46,897 nt of DNA from Collinsella aerofaciens. GTDB lineage: Bacteria > Actinomycetota > Coriobacteriia > Coriobacteriales > Coriobacteriaceae. Positions within the stretch are counted from its first letter, which is position 1, and each line of letters starts with the position of its first letter. Of this stretch, positions 24,531-34,318 are shown in pieces. The stretch lies in assembly GCF_015670795.1 (NCBI RefSeq), contig NZ_JADPCJ010000020.1, forward strand, positions 1 to 46,897. Reading direction: 5' to 3'. The translations under genes were made by a program, and so were the position numbers. The notes below the pieces were generated by a model that made no database searches, was not told where the DNA came from, and saw only the letters and a list, made by a program, of their open reading frames with translations.

Positions 24531-25268
24531 TTATTTTACTGCAAACTCCGGGCTAAATACTACCCTGCCCAGGCGAACGAGCGTAGAGCCCTCCTCAAGG
24601 GCAGGCTCAAAGTCCTCGCTCATGCCGCAGGAAAGCTCAGGCAGGTTCAAATCGGGATGCGCCGCCTCCAGCTCATCCCTCAGCTCACGAAGCCCCGCAA
24701 AGGTGCGGCGTGCCACATCCTTATTCCCCCGGGGCGCCATAGTCATAAGCCCCTGTACGCAAATTCCCTCAAGTTCCGCAAGCTCACCCACGGCGACGCG
24801 AATCTCATCGGGCGAAAAGCCTCCCTTCGACTCCTCACCACTCACATTGACCTCAATGAGCACACGCTGGGGGCCGGCGAGCTCGCCTGCCTCAATCTTG
24901 CGGACAGCACGGCTCGAGATCGCCTGCGCCAGATGCAGCGAACCCACCGAGTGGATCAGCTCGGCTGAGCCCAGCACCGCATTGATCTTATTGGTCTGCA
25001 GGTTGCCGATCATATCGAAGCGCACCTCGGGCAGCTCCGGATGCTCCGCCAAACCTGTGAGCTTGCGAACCAGCTCCTGCGGGCGATTCTCGGCAAAATG
25101 GCGATACCCCGCCTGGATGGCGGCAACGGTCTCATCGACACCAACGGTCTTGGACACGGCAATGAGGCGCGCGGCGTCGTGGGGACGGCCTGCGCGATCG
25201 AGCGCCGCATAAAAACGTTCCAGAATCTGCTCGCGGCGAGCGCGCATCAAGTCCAAATAGTTATCCAT
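24531..25268 (-). CDS. yggS: YggS family PLP homeostasis protein (YlmE)
   Basis: The 245-residue protein is a PLP-binding protein of the YggS/PROSC family, which maintains vitamin B6 and amino-acid balance. PLP-binding lysine is Lys40 in LIAVSK; other signatures are FAENRPQEL, HSVGSLHLA and SCGMSEDFEPALEEGST. Start is ATG at 25268, after GGAGGCGA. It corresponds to ylmE, but pst-phoU separates it from pgeF (ylmD). Confidence 0.92.
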   Translation of the reverse strand: MDNYLDLMRARREQILERFYAALDRAGRPHDAARLIAVSKTVGVDETVAAIQAGYRHFAENRPQELVRKLTGLAEHPELPEVRFDMIGNLQTNKINAVLGSAELIHSVGSLHLAQAISSRAVRKIEAGELAGPQRVLIEVNVSGEESKGGFSPDEIRVAVGELAELEGICVQGLMTMAPRGNKDVARRTFAGLRELRDELEAAHPDLNLPELSCGMSEDFEPALEEGSTLVRLGRVVFSPEFAVK

Positions 25269-25318
25269 TGCCAATCGCCTCCGCTGACAGCCAAACAAGT
25301 AGTCCCATGCTAACGCAA

Positions 25319-25350
25319 GAGCGCGGCCCCGCATGTGCAAGGCCGCGCTC
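25319..25350 (-). terminator. Hairpin between phoU and yggS
   Basis: GAGCGCGGCC (25319-25328) pairs perfectly with 25341-25350. The minus-strand flank TTGCGTTAGC is a poor T tract. It may reduce read-through from phoU into yggS. Confidence 0.55.
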
Positions 25351-25387
25351 ACTTAGGTATTTACAATCTTTCGACGAACGGAATTAC

Positions 25388-26245
25388 TTACTCCTCGTCG
25401 TCCTCGCCATCGTCCTCGTCCTCAAGATGATCGAGCAGGTAGCGAAGACCCTCGCTGACCTCGTTAGCGGGCACCTTGGCAACGTAGTGAGCGTCGACGG
25501 CGGGCCTCATGATGACACCCTCGCCCGAAGGCACGCGCATGCTCTCGAGCTCATCCTCGTCTGTACGGGCGATATCACCGGCATTCATGCGCTGACCAGT
25601 CAACAGGAAGGTCAGACGGCAGGCGGCATCGATGGAAATCGAAGCGATGCGATCGAGGTAGCGCGAAACCATGATGGCGCGGCGCAGGTCGTCATAGTTG
25701 CTGTCGTCGTCCATAAAGTCGCCCGTATCCATACGGTTGAAAGTGCGGAAGAACTTCTCGTAGGCGGCGTGCACTGGCTCGTCCTCGACGGCCAAGTTGC
25801 AGATGATGGACATGTCGTTGGTGACGAGCGCGGAAAGCGAAGAGCCCAGCACCTGGTAGACGGCCTCAGCCTCGGCCTCGACCGTGCCGACAAGCTCCTT
25901 GGGCAGCGAGATGTCGGCCTTGATCATATGACGCGTGGCGCGGCAAATCTGGCGAACCTTATCGGTCATGTGCTGCAGGTTAAAGTCGACGTAGATGATC
26001 GTCTGCAGCAAGCGGAAGTCGGAGGCGACCGGTGACTGCGTGGCAATCAGGTTGTAGCAGACGGCCTCCAGGTTGGCGCAGCGTGCGTCAACCGAAAGCG
26101 TGCGCTTCTTGGTCTTGGTGGCGAGCTTGCGGTCGTCGGTCACATAGGCCTTCACGGCATCGTGGAGGGCCAGATCGACGGCCTCGTAGATGCTCAGCAT
26201 CTCGTGACGGGCCTCGATGAGCTGACGGGAAAACAGTTTGCGCAT
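25388..26245 (-). CDS. phoU: PhoU phosphate-signalling protein
   Basis: The 285-residue protein has two PhoU helical-bundle repeats (residues ~10-110 and ~120-225), as in PhoU that links the Pst transporter to the phosphate sensor kinase. It is about 60 residues longer than usual: residues ~230-285 add a segment with a very acidic end (DHLEDEDDGEDDEE). Start follows GGAG. It comes 92 bp after pstB. No phoR/phoP two-component pair is in the window. Confidence 0.9.
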   Translation of the reverse strand: MRKLFSRQLIEARHEMLSIYEAVDLALHDAVKAYVTDDRKLATKTKKRTLSVDARCANLEAVCYNLIATQSPVASDFRLLQTIIYVDFNLQHMTDKVRQICRATRHMIKADISLPKELVGTVEAEAEAVYQVLGSSLSALVTNDMSIICNLAVEDEPVHAAYEKFFRTFNRMDTGDFMDDDSNYDDLRRAIMVSRYLDRIASISIDAACRLTFLLTGQRMNAGDIARTDEDELESMRVPSGEGVIMRPAVDAHYVAKVPANEVSEGLRYLLDHLEDEDDGEDDEE

Positions 26246-26337
26246 GGTTCACTCCAATCAGTTGGGTGCGGTCATGCCGCCCGCACAGTGAATACACACC
26301 GGACCAGGTCCGATCAGCTTGGGACTAGTCGCACCGA

Positions 26338-27141
<804 letters not shown>

Positions 27142-27153
27142 GGGACTCCTTAA

Positions 27154-28059
27154 CTAGCGGCGCTTGCGCGACAGGAAGCGCGCAAACAGGTTGAAGGCCA
27201 AAATGATCACCATCAGCAAGAGCGCGGTGCCGTAGGCTGCGTTCATGTTGATGCCGTCGTTGGCAAGCAGGTACAGGTGAACGGTCATGGGGCGGCCGGA
27301 ATCGAGCGGCGAGATAGGTAGATTGATGGCCTGGCCCATGGTGTAGAGCACCACGGCGGTCTCGCCGATGGCACGGCCGATGGCAAGGACGATGCCCGTG
27401 GCAATGCGGCCAAAGGCCGAAGGAAGCACGATCTTGGAGACGACCTGCCACTTGGTAGCGCCCAGGCCGTACGCGCCCCAACGGATATAGCGCGGAACGG
27501 CGCGAATGGCTTCTTCGGTGGTGCGCATGACGATGGGAAGCATCAAGAGCGCGAGCGCCAGAGCGGCCGAGACCATCGAAAGGCCCAGGCCCATAGCCTC
27601 GACAAACAAGGCGTAGCCAAACAGGCCCATAACGATGGAGGGCACCGAGGCCAAAGCGTCAGCAGCGTAGCGAATGAGCTCGACGACCTTGCCCTGCTTG
27701 GCGTACTCGGCCAGATAGACGGCTGCCAGCACAGCGATCGGCGTGCAGATAAGCATGGCGAGCGCCGTCACGTAGACGGTCGAGACGATCGTGGGCCAAA
27801 TTCCGCCCTCGGCGTTGACGCCCTGGGGCCAACCGAAGATAAAGTCGAGCGAGATGTGTGGCAGGCCGTTGATGACCACGTAGGCGATGATAGCGACCAG
27901 CACCAGCGTGGTGATGTAGGCAGCGGCACGAAACACGCCAAGCATGATCTTGTTGGACAGGTCCTTGTTGATGCGGCCCTTCTTGCCGTGGGAAAGGGCA
28001 CGCTTGATGCGCTCGCGCGACGAGGTCGTATCGACCGTCGTGTCAACGGAATCGGACAT
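27154..28059 (-). CDS. pstA: Phosphate ABC transporter permease
   Basis: The 301-residue permease has about six membrane segments and the binding-protein-dependent transport loop (RYIRWGAYGLGATKWQ) that contacts PstB. The N terminus has ~40 extra polar residues. It starts 3 nt after the pstC stop, so the two are translationally linked. Confidence 0.95.
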   Translation of the reverse strand: MSDSVDTTVDTTSSRERIKRALSHGKKGRINKDLSNKIMLGVFRAAAYITTLVLVAIIAYVVINGLPHISLDFIFGWPQGVNAEGGIWPTIVSTVYVTALAMLICTPIAVLAAVYLAEYAKQGKVVELIRYAADALASVPSIVMGLFGYALFVEAMGLGLSMVSAALALALLMLPIVMRTTEEAIRAVPRYIRWGAYGLGATKWQVVSKIVLPSAFGRIATGIVLAIGRAIGETAVVLYTMGQAINLPISPLDSGRPMTVHLYLLANDGINMNAAYGTALLLMVIILAFNLFARFLSRKRR

Positions 28060-28062
28060 AGC

Positions 28063-28989
28063 CTACCCCCTCTTCCTCTTGGAAATCAGACGAACGATAC
28101 CCACCAGCGTGGCGGAGATGATAAACAGGACCACACCCATGCCGAACAGCGCCGAGCGGTGTAGACCCGAGGAATAGCTCATGTCGAGCGCAATCTGGCT
28201 CGTGAGCGTCGAGATGGGGCTCGCAATGCTGTCGGGAATAACCGGGGCGTTACCTACGACCATGAGCACGGCCATGGTCTCGCCGATGGCACGGCCCATA
28301 CCCAGCACGATGGCATCAACGATACCCAGCTTCGCGGCAGGTAGCACGACCTTATAGATGGTCTGCCACTTTGTGGCGCCCATGGCATACGATGCCTCGC
28401 GAATGCCCATGGGAATGGAATTGAGAGCATCGATGGTGAGCGTGGTGATGGTAGGGACGATCATGATGGCGAGCACAAACCACGCCGTCAGCGCACCAAA
28501 ACCAAGGCCGCCGGTCAGTTGTGCGATAAACGGGCGGATGATGATCATGCCAAAGAAGCCGTAGATGATGGAGGGTATGCCCGCCAGCAGGTCAACGGCG
28601 GGGCTGATGAGCTTGCGCACGCGCTTGCTGGCAATCTCGACCAGGTAAACGGCCGTACCCACGCCCAGCGGCACGCCCATGGCGAGCGCACCGACGGTCA
28701 CCAGACCCGAGTCAGCAAGCAGCGACAAGATGCCGTAGTGGCCCTCGGAAGGCGCCCACGTAAAGCTAAAGAAGTCAGCCAGACCGATGTCAGTAAAGAC
28801 GGGCAGCGCCGAGTACGTGGTAAAGACAAAAATCAGGATGACGGTAACGACCGCCAAGAACGCGCAGGCAAAGAAGATCCACTGCAGCGCCTTCTCCTTG
28901 ATATAGGTACTGCGCGATACGAGCGCCAGCTCGCGCTTCTTGGGCGTCTGAACATTCTGCTCAGTCTGGGAGTTTTCCTGTGCTTCCAT
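28063..28989 (-). CDS. pstC: Phosphate ABC transporter permease
   Basis: The 308-residue permease forms the membrane channel with PstA. About six membrane segments and the loop IREASYAMGATKWQ are visible. I chose ATG 28989, 8 nt after AGGGGAG, giving a 1-nt gap to pstS; a GTG three codons earlier would overlap pstS by 8 nt. Confidence 0.94.
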   Translation of the reverse strand: MEAQENSQTEQNVQTPKKRELALVSRSTYIKEKALQWIFFACAFLAVVTVILIFVFTTYSALPVFTDIGLADFFSFTWAPSEGHYGILSLLADSGLVTVGALAMGVPLGVGTAVYLVEIASKRVRKLISPAVDLLAGIPSIIYGFFGMIIIRPFIAQLTGGLGFGALTAWFVLAIMIVPTITTLTIDALNSIPMGIREASYAMGATKWQTIYKVVLPAAKLGIVDAIVLGMGRAIGETMAVLMVVGNAPVIPDSIASPISTLTSQIALDMSYSSGLHRSALFGMGVVLFIISATLVGIVRLISKRKRG

Positions 28990-28990
28990 G

Positions 28991-29827
28991 CTACTCACTC
29001 CCCTTCTCGTCGTTGGTGACGGGAATAAAGCCCGCCTCGCGAATCTGCTTGTCCATCTTTTCGGACGTCACATAGTCGATGTAATCCTGCGCCTGCTGCG
29101 AAGGCACACCCTTCACAAAGAAGTAAAGGTCGCGCGAGATGGGATAGCCGCCACTCGCGACCGTCTTCTCGGACGCCTCAACATGATTGACCGAGACGGC
29201 CTTGACCGAGGTCTTGGCGTTGAGGCTATCGACGAAGCCCAGCGAAATGTAGCCGATGGCCCCACGCGAACGAGATACCACGTCGCGCACCTGGCCCGTA
29301 CCCGAAAGAACAGCCGAGCGGCGATCGAACGGCGTGCCATCCATCACGATGGTACGGAAGGCCTCGCGCGTACCGGACGCCTCGTCTCGGTTGATGACCT
29401 GAATCCTCAGGTCCTCGCCACCGACCTCTTTCCAATTGGTAATCTTGCCGGCGTAGATATCGCGGAGCTGCTCGGTCGAGAGGTTATCGACGGGGTTGTC
29501 GTCGTTCACGATGACCGCAATACCGTCGTGGGCAATGACGATGGGAGTCAGGCCCAGATCCTGTTCGTCGGCATTGAGTCCACGGGAGGAGCTGGCGATA
29601 TCGGCCGTGCCGGCGCTGACGGCCTCGATCCCAGCGGAAGAACCCAAACCGGAAACGAGCACGTCGATGCCGGTCTCCTCCTTAAAGCCCTCGGCCGCAA
29701 TCTCGGCGATAGGAAGGCAGGTCGTGGAGCCGGCCACGGTAATGGAAGAGGTAGAAGATCCCGAAGAACAGGCGCACAGCGTAAGCGTAAGCACAGCGGC
29801 GCTCAGGACCGATACGATCTTTCTCAT
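28991..29827 (-). CDS. pstS: Phosphate-binding lipoprotein
   Basis: The 278-residue protein binds phosphate outside the membrane and delivers it to PstCA. A lipoprotein signal with lipobox LCAC (residues 17-20) is followed by a Ser/Thr linker; phosphate-binding loops GSTTCLP, SSAGIEA and RDEASGTREAF are visible. Its ATG overlaps the TGA of pgeF (ATGA at 29827-29824), so the two are coupled. Confidence 0.95.
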   Translation of the reverse strand: MRKIVSVLSAAVLTLTLCACSSGSSTSSITVAGSTTCLPIAEIAAEGFKEETGIDVLVSGLGSSAGIEAVSAGTADIASSSRGLNADEQDLGLTPIVIAHDGIAVIVNDDNPVDNLSTEQLRDIYAGKITNWKEVGGEDLRIQVINRDEASGTREAFRTIVMDGTPFDRRSAVLSGTGQVRDVVSRSRGAIGYISLGFVDSLNAKTSVKAVSVNHVEASEKTVASGGYPISRDLYFFVKGVPSQQAQDYIDYVTSEKMDKQIREAGFIPVTNDEKGSE

Positions 29828-30624
29828 AGCATCACGCCGATCGCAGCATGGCGCCCACAGGTGCCGTCCTCGTTACGGTAGGAATAAAAGCGGTCGTTCT
29901 GACGCACGGTCGAAAGCTGGGTATCCACGATATTATCCGCGTCGACACCGACATCTACCAGCGCCTCGCGAATGGCAGCGGAAAGATCAAGCATGCGAGA
30001 GGTATTCGCATCGATGCAAGAGAACTCGGCGGCAAAGCGATCCATGAGTTCCTGGGATACCTCATATTCGTCACCCAAGATATGGGGGCCGATATAGGCG
30101 GAAACGTCGCTCGCATCGCAACCGGCAGCATCGCAAAGCGCCTGGCACGCCTTGGCGGAAATACGTGCAATCGTGCCCTTCCAACCGGAGTGCACCACGG
30201 CAAATCCGCCGGGGGCCACCAGCACCACGGGAACGCAGTCGGCAAAGCAGAGCAGCACGGGCACGTTATGCGCCGTGCAGACGATGGCATCACAGCCCTC
30301 GGCAATCTGCTCGCGAACGTCCTCAAGGTCATCGGCGCCGTTCGAGGTCACCGCAACGATATGATCACCATGGACCTGATTGGGAACGAGCAGGTTGTGC
30401 TCGCACTCGGCGGCACCCATAGCCTCGAGCGCACGACAACGATTTTCTTGAACAGCAAAGGGGTCATCGCCAACATGCGAGCCCAAGTTGAGTGAGGAGT
30501 ACGCATCTTCGGAAACGCCACCGGCGCGCTCGGTGAAGGCAAAGCGAACATCGGATGTCGCGCCCTCCACCAACGTAACTCCATCATGGTCGACACGCGA
30601 AACTTTGTCCGCACGTGCTGCCAT
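29824..30624 (-). CDS. pgeF: PgeF/YfiH (YlmD) family purine nucleoside/peptidoglycan-editing enzyme
   Basis: The 266-residue protein belongs to the former multicopper-oxidase-like DUF152 family; characterised members act on purine nucleosides with phosphate or remove misincorporated muramyl residues from peptidoglycan precursors. The metal site residues are in NQVHGDHI, LLCFADCVPV and VVHSGWKGT. Start at ATG 30624, 8 nt after GGAGG. The ylmD position after ftsZ is normal, but it leads the pst operon here. A terminator after ftsZ and a direct repeat upstream indicate a separate promoter. Confidence 0.9.
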   Translation of the reverse strand: MAARADKVSRVDHDGVTLVEGATSDVRFAFTERAGGVSEDAYSSLNLGSHVGDDPFAVQENRCRALEAMGAAECEHNLLVPNQVHGDHIVAVTSNGADDLEDVREQIAEGCDAIVCTAHNVPVLLCFADCVPVVLVAPGGFAVVHSGWKGTIARISAKACQALCDAAGCDASDVSAYIGPHILGDEYEVSQELMDRFAAEFSCIDANTSRMLDLSAAIREALVDVGVDADNIVDTQLSTVRQNDRFYSYRNEDGTCGRHAAIGVML

Positions 30625-30729
30625 ACTAAAGCCTCCTAATAACACAAGTACCGCGGCATCGCCGCTACAGCCCGCGTTTATACGGCTGTCATACTTCTCT
30701 AAAAGGATACCTGCTGCGCTGGAGGCAAT

Positions 30730-30746
30730 CGTAAAGGGAACGTAAA
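30730..30746 (-). promoter_or_regulatory. Candidate Pho box upstream of pgeF-pst
   Basis: On the minus strand TTTACG-TTCCC-TTTACG is an exact 6-bp direct repeat with an 11-bp period, the layout of PhoP/PhoB boxes in Gram-positive bacteria. A possible -10 box (TATCCT) follows 20 bp downstream. It lies between the ftsZ terminator and pgeF. Confidence 0.45.
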
Positions 30747-30779
30747 GAGATTGGAGGTTCTAGTTTACAAAGTCGAAAT

Positions 30780-30808
30780 AAAAAGGGCGCGTCCATACGG
30801 ACACGCCC
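30780..30808 (-). terminator. Terminator of ftsZ
   Basis: On the minus strand GGGCGTGTCC pairs with GGACGCGCCC (10 bp, one G-U) over a 4-nt loop, followed by TTTTTATTT. It separates the dcw genes from pgeF-pst. Confidence 0.9.
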
Positions 30809-30834
30809 CTGTGCACAACAATGCAAAGAACGAC

Positions 30835-31989
30835 TTAGAAGCTACCGCGCTTCAGGAAGTCGGGAAGCTCGAACTGATCGTTGCCGAAGTTAGGAAGCTC
30901 GGTGCCACCGACGTTGCGGGTCGGAGCGGCCTGAGCCGGGCTCGTGGCAGGAGCGGTGCGCTGCGGCTCAGCGGAGGCAGCGGCCTTGCTCTGAGACTGC
31001 TGAGCAGCAAAGAGCTCGTCCTGACGGTTGACGTTGGAGTCGGAGAAGCCCGTAGCGATGACGGTGATACGCACCTGATCGCCCAGGGACTCGTCGACAA
31101 CGGTACCGAAGATGATGTTGGCCTCGGGGTCGACGGCGTTGGCGACAACGTCGGCGGCGTCGCTGATCTCCTGGATGCCCAGGTCCTTGGAACCGGCGAT
31201 GGAGAGCAGCACGCGCGTGGCACCATCGATGGAGCTCTCGAGCAGCGGGCTGGAGATGGCCTGCTGGGCAGCGTCGACGGCACGGGTGTCCCCAGAAGAG
31301 GTACCGATACCCATCATGGCGGTACCGGCCTGCTTCATGATGGTCTTAACATCGGCGAAGTCCAGGTTGATGATACCGGGGACGGTGATGAGGTCGGTGA
31401 TGCCCTGGGTGCCCTGGGAAAGGACGCCATCGGCAATCGCGAAGGCCTCGAGCATGGTGGTCTTCTTCTCGGCGATGTCGAGCAGCTTATCGTTAGGGAT
31501 GACGATCATGGTGTCGACGCAATCGGAGAGGGTCTTAATGCCCTCCTCGGCGCTCTTCTTGCGCTTGCGGCCCTCGAAGGTGAAGGGCTTGGTCACGACG
31601 GCGACGGTCAGCGCACCGACCTCGTTCATCGCGATATCGGCAACGATGGGAGCAGCGCCGGTACCGGTGCCACCGCCCTCGCCGCAGGTGATGAACACCA
31701 TGTCGGCGCCAGCGAGCGCCTCGGCAATGTCGTCGCGGGACTCATCGGCAGCCTTGCGGCCAACCTCGGGGTTGGCGCCGGCGCCCAGGCCGCGGGTAAG
31801 GTCGGTGCCGATGTGCACCTTGATATCGGCATCAGAGATCGCGAGTGCCTGAGCATCGGTGTTGATGGCAACAAACTCGACGCCGCGGATGCCCTCTTCG
31901 ATCATTCGATTGACCGCGTTGGTACCGCCGCCGCCGACGCCGACCACCTTAATGACGGCAAGGTAGTTGTTGATCTCTGTCTCGTGCAT
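30835..31989 (-). CDS. ftsZ: Cell division protein FtsZ
   Basis: The 384-residue tubulin-like GTPase forms the division ring. [11 protein letters not shown], the tubulin signature [12 protein letters not shown] and the T7 region are present. Start at ATG 31989 after GGAGGACCGAC. The C-terminal peptide [11 protein letters not shown], which binds SepF and other partners, is intact. The gene is set apart from ftsQ by a 199-bp AT-rich gap that probably holds a promoter. Confidence 0.97.
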   Translation of the reverse strand: MHETEINNYLAVIKVVGVGGGGTNAVNRMIEEGIRGVEFVAINTDAQALAISDADIKVHIGTDLTRGLGAGANPEVGRKAADESRDDIAEALAGADMVFITCGEGGGTGTGAAPIVADIAMNEVGALTVAVVTKPFTFEGRKRKKSAEEGIKTLSDCVDTMIVIPNDKLLDIAEKKTTMLEAFAIADGVLSQGTQGITDLITVPGIINLDFADVKTIMKQAGTAMMGIGTSSGDTRAVDAAQQAISSPLLESSIDGATRVLLSIAGSKDLGIQEISDAADVVANAVDPEANIIFGTVVDESLGDQVRITVIATGFSDSNVNRQDELFAAQQSQSKAAASAEPQRTAPATSPAQAAPTRNVGGTELPNFGNDQFELPDFLKRGSF

Positions 31990-32188
31990 GTCGGTCCTCC
32001 GAACAAAGGTTATAGCCATAGCATGGGTCGACCCCTGCGCACATTAACCTTCAGGTTGAAAGTAAATGCAAAGGTAAACCGTATTATGTTTGCACATTAT
32101 GAACGTATCAGTCAAATAATTGACCGTGAAAACCAAACAAACCAGATAAACGGCGTGGTATGGCCCCTCAACAAAGCATCAACCAGCG
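31990..32188 (-). promoter_or_regulatory. AT-rich promoter region of ftsZ with two dyads
   Basis: This 199-bp gap is much richer in A+T than its surroundings. It holds the motif AACCTTCAGGTTGA (32046-32059), within a partly symmetric ACTTTCA-ACC-TGAAGGT on the minus strand like a MerR-type dyad, flanked by TTGCAT and TAATGT 19 bp apart. It also holds GTCAA-N4-TTGAC at 32111-32124. Both are candidate operators; the true start point is not evident. Confidence 0.45.
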
Positions 32189-33445
32189 CTACGAGGTCGG
32201 AGCGTTCCTAAATGTATAGTTACCCGGAGAGCGCACATTGATATACGTTACGCCCTCTACCTGCGAAAGCAGCTTGGTGACTACGCGCTCCTTCTTGACG
32301 ATATCGTTCGAATCGCCCAGCGACACCTCAATGCCGTTATTGAGGTTTGCCGAGATGGCTTCGACCGAAGGCGTGGAAATATCCTTGACTTGTCCCAAGA
32401 ACTCGCTCGAAAAACCACGCACATAATCCAAGCCAGCCTTAACGGCCTTGGAGCTCACTGCCTGGCCGGAAACCGGAGCGACATCCGCCGAGACATCAGT
32501 CAACAACACCGCGCCATAGTGCTTAGCGAGCGCCAGCGCGGCATCGATTCCGGTCAAGGTATTTGAGCCCTGCCCTGTCGTGATGACGTTGCCTTGGTCG
32601 TTCACTTCGACCGACGTCGACAGTGGGGCGATCCAGGTGTCATCATCCCCGATGGCCCAGGCAAGGTCATCGGAACTGATATAGGCAATTGCGATGACCT
32701 TGCGCTCCATCGGCGTAATGATGAGCGTATGCGGGAACTGACGCTGGACATCCACGCCCGAGACCCACGGATTCTGCTTGAGGTCCTCGGTAATCTGGTC
32801 GGGATCGACGTTAAAAAGCGACGTTCCCTCGGGCAAATCGATCAGCTGGATAGCATCGTGCTTCGTCACATGCTCGCTACCTTGAATCTGAATATCAGTG
32901 GCGGTAAACAATCCAGAGTTGATCACCACGATGGCAACGACGACGAGCACGGCCAAGGCGGCCAGAACGCCGCCCACGATTTTGCCTTTGCCTGCAACGA
33001 CAGAAGCGGCGTCTGATGTTTTATTTACCATCGCCCCAAGTGAAGACAACGGGTTGACGCTTTTTTTACCCGAAGGCTTCTTGGCGGTAGCCGGCACCGA
33101 TGTCAGCGAGCGCGGTTTCGATGCGCCCAGCGTGCGACCTGGACGCGGCGCTTTAGTTCCCGTCGAGGGCTTAGGAGTTGCCATGGGACGGGCGGGTTTG
33201 GCGCCCATAACAGGCTTTGACGTCACCGAGGGACGCGAGGACTTTTTTGCGGCCGGACGATTACCGAGCTGCGAGCCGACAACCGGACGACTGGTCTGTC
33301 GAGCATGCCCGACAGACTTAGAGTGCGCGACGGTATTGCGTTGAGGTTTGGCAGGCGCGCCGGAACGCCCTCCGGCGCGGCGGAAGGTGGGTTTCGATGC
33401 TCTAGAAGCCGAGGAATTTAACTTCCGGTCTGAGCTCGATGCCAT
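32189..33445 (-). CDS. ftsQ: Cell division protein FtsQ with long basic N-terminal tail
   Basis: The 418-residue protein has ~150 unstructured residues rich in Lys, Arg, Pro and Ser with repeated KP motifs, one membrane segment near 156-176, and then the outside POTRA domain (FTATDIQIQGSEHV) and beta domain. FtsQ links early and late division proteins. Usual FtsQ is 250-300 residues; the excess is the cytoplasmic tail. Start follows GGGAGG and overlaps the end of murB by 44 nt. Confidence 0.9.
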   Translation of the reverse strand: MASSSDRKLNSSASRASKPTFRRAGGRSGAPAKPQRNTVAHSKSVGHARQTSRPVVGSQLGNRPAAKKSSRPSVTSKPVMGAKPARPMATPKPSTGTKAPRPGRTLGASKPRSLTSVPATAKKPSGKKSVNPLSSLGAMVNKTSDAASVVAGKGKIVGGVLAALAVLVVVAIVVINSGLFTATDIQIQGSEHVTKHDAIQLIDLPEGTSLFNVDPDQITEDLKQNPWVSGVDVQRQFPHTLIITPMERKVIAIAYISSDDLAWAIGDDDTWIAPLSTSVEVNDQGNVITTGQGSNTLTGIDAALALAKHYGAVLLTDVSADVAPVSGQAVSSKAVKAGLDYVRGFSSEFLGQVKDISTPSVEAISANLNNGIEVSLGDSNDIVKKERVVTKLLSQVEGVTYINVRSPGNYTFRNAPTS

Positions 33446-34313
33446 ACGCCTCCCTCACCTTTCCGTGCACATGTCTGATAACCGCGGCAACGTCATCGGC
33501 CGAGGCAGTTCCGTTATTAACGATAAAATTAGCGTGAACGGGCGAAACTTCCGCGCCGCCAATCGAAAAACCCTTTAATCCACAATCCTCGATAAGCTTG
33601 CCCACACTCGCATCGGGCGGGTTGCGAAAGGCCGACCCGCAGGATGCGCGACCCATGGGCTGCGTACGCTTGCGCCTCGTCAGGTACCGCTCCATGCGCT
33701 CGCGAATGTCGGCCTTGGGCGCCGGTTTAAGCTTGAGCACGCACTCGAGGATAATCTCATTGCGGGGAAGGCTACATTCGCGGTAGCCCCAAGTGATCTC
33801 GGACCCCGCATAATGCTTGATACCGGATGCCGGGTCAAACGTTACGACATCCTCAACCAGCGAGCCAATCCACTCGGTCCGTGTGCCGGCATTCATAGAT
33901 ATCGCACCGCCAACCGAGCCAGGGATGCCAACGGCAAACTCAAGGCCCGAGAGGCTACGCGACAGGGCATCGTTGACCAGGCGCGCAAACATCACGCCCG
34001 CACCGACCGTCAGCGTACAACCGTCATCGGCAACAACCGTGCGCTGAAACTCACGTCCGAGCGAAATGACGGCGCCGCGATAACCGCCATCGGCAACCAG
34101 CAGATTGGAGCCCTTGCCGATGATGACCCACGGCACCTGCTCGCGATCGAGCACCGCCACGGCGCGGCGGAGGGCATGATAGCTATGGCACGTCACAAAG
34201 AGGTCGGCCTTGCCGCCGATACGATAGCTCGTATGACGCGCAAGGCGCTCGTCCTCGATCACATCCGTGTCGATCATGCCCGAGAGCGCCATGACGGCGT
34301 TAAACAGACCCAT
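33402..34313 (-). CDS. murB: UDP-N-acetylenolpyruvoylglucosamine reductase
   Basis: The 303-residue flavoenzyme reduces enolpyruvyl-UDP-GlcNAc to UDP-MurNAc. FAD-site motifs GKGSNLLVAD and GIPGSVGGAISMNAG and catalytic SCGSAFRNP (serine of the proton donor) are present. Start lies 5 nt after the murC stop; the ribosome site is weak, so coupling to murC is likely. Confidence 0.95.
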   Translation of the reverse strand: MGLFNAVMALSGMIDTDVIEDERLARHTSYRIGGKADLFVTCHSYHALRRAVAVLDREQVPWVIIGKGSNLLVADGGYRGAVISLGREFQRTVVADDGCTLTVGAGVMFARLVNDALSRSLSGLEFAVGIPGSVGGAISMNAGTRTEWIGSLVEDVVTFDPASGIKHYAGSEITWGYRECSLPRNEIILECVLKLKPAPKADIRERMERYLTRRKRTQPMGRASCGSAFRNPPDASVGKLIEDCGLKGFSIGGAEVSPVHANFIVNNGTASADDVAAVIRHVHGKVREAYGIELRPEVKFLGF

Positions 34314-34318
34314 TAGAC

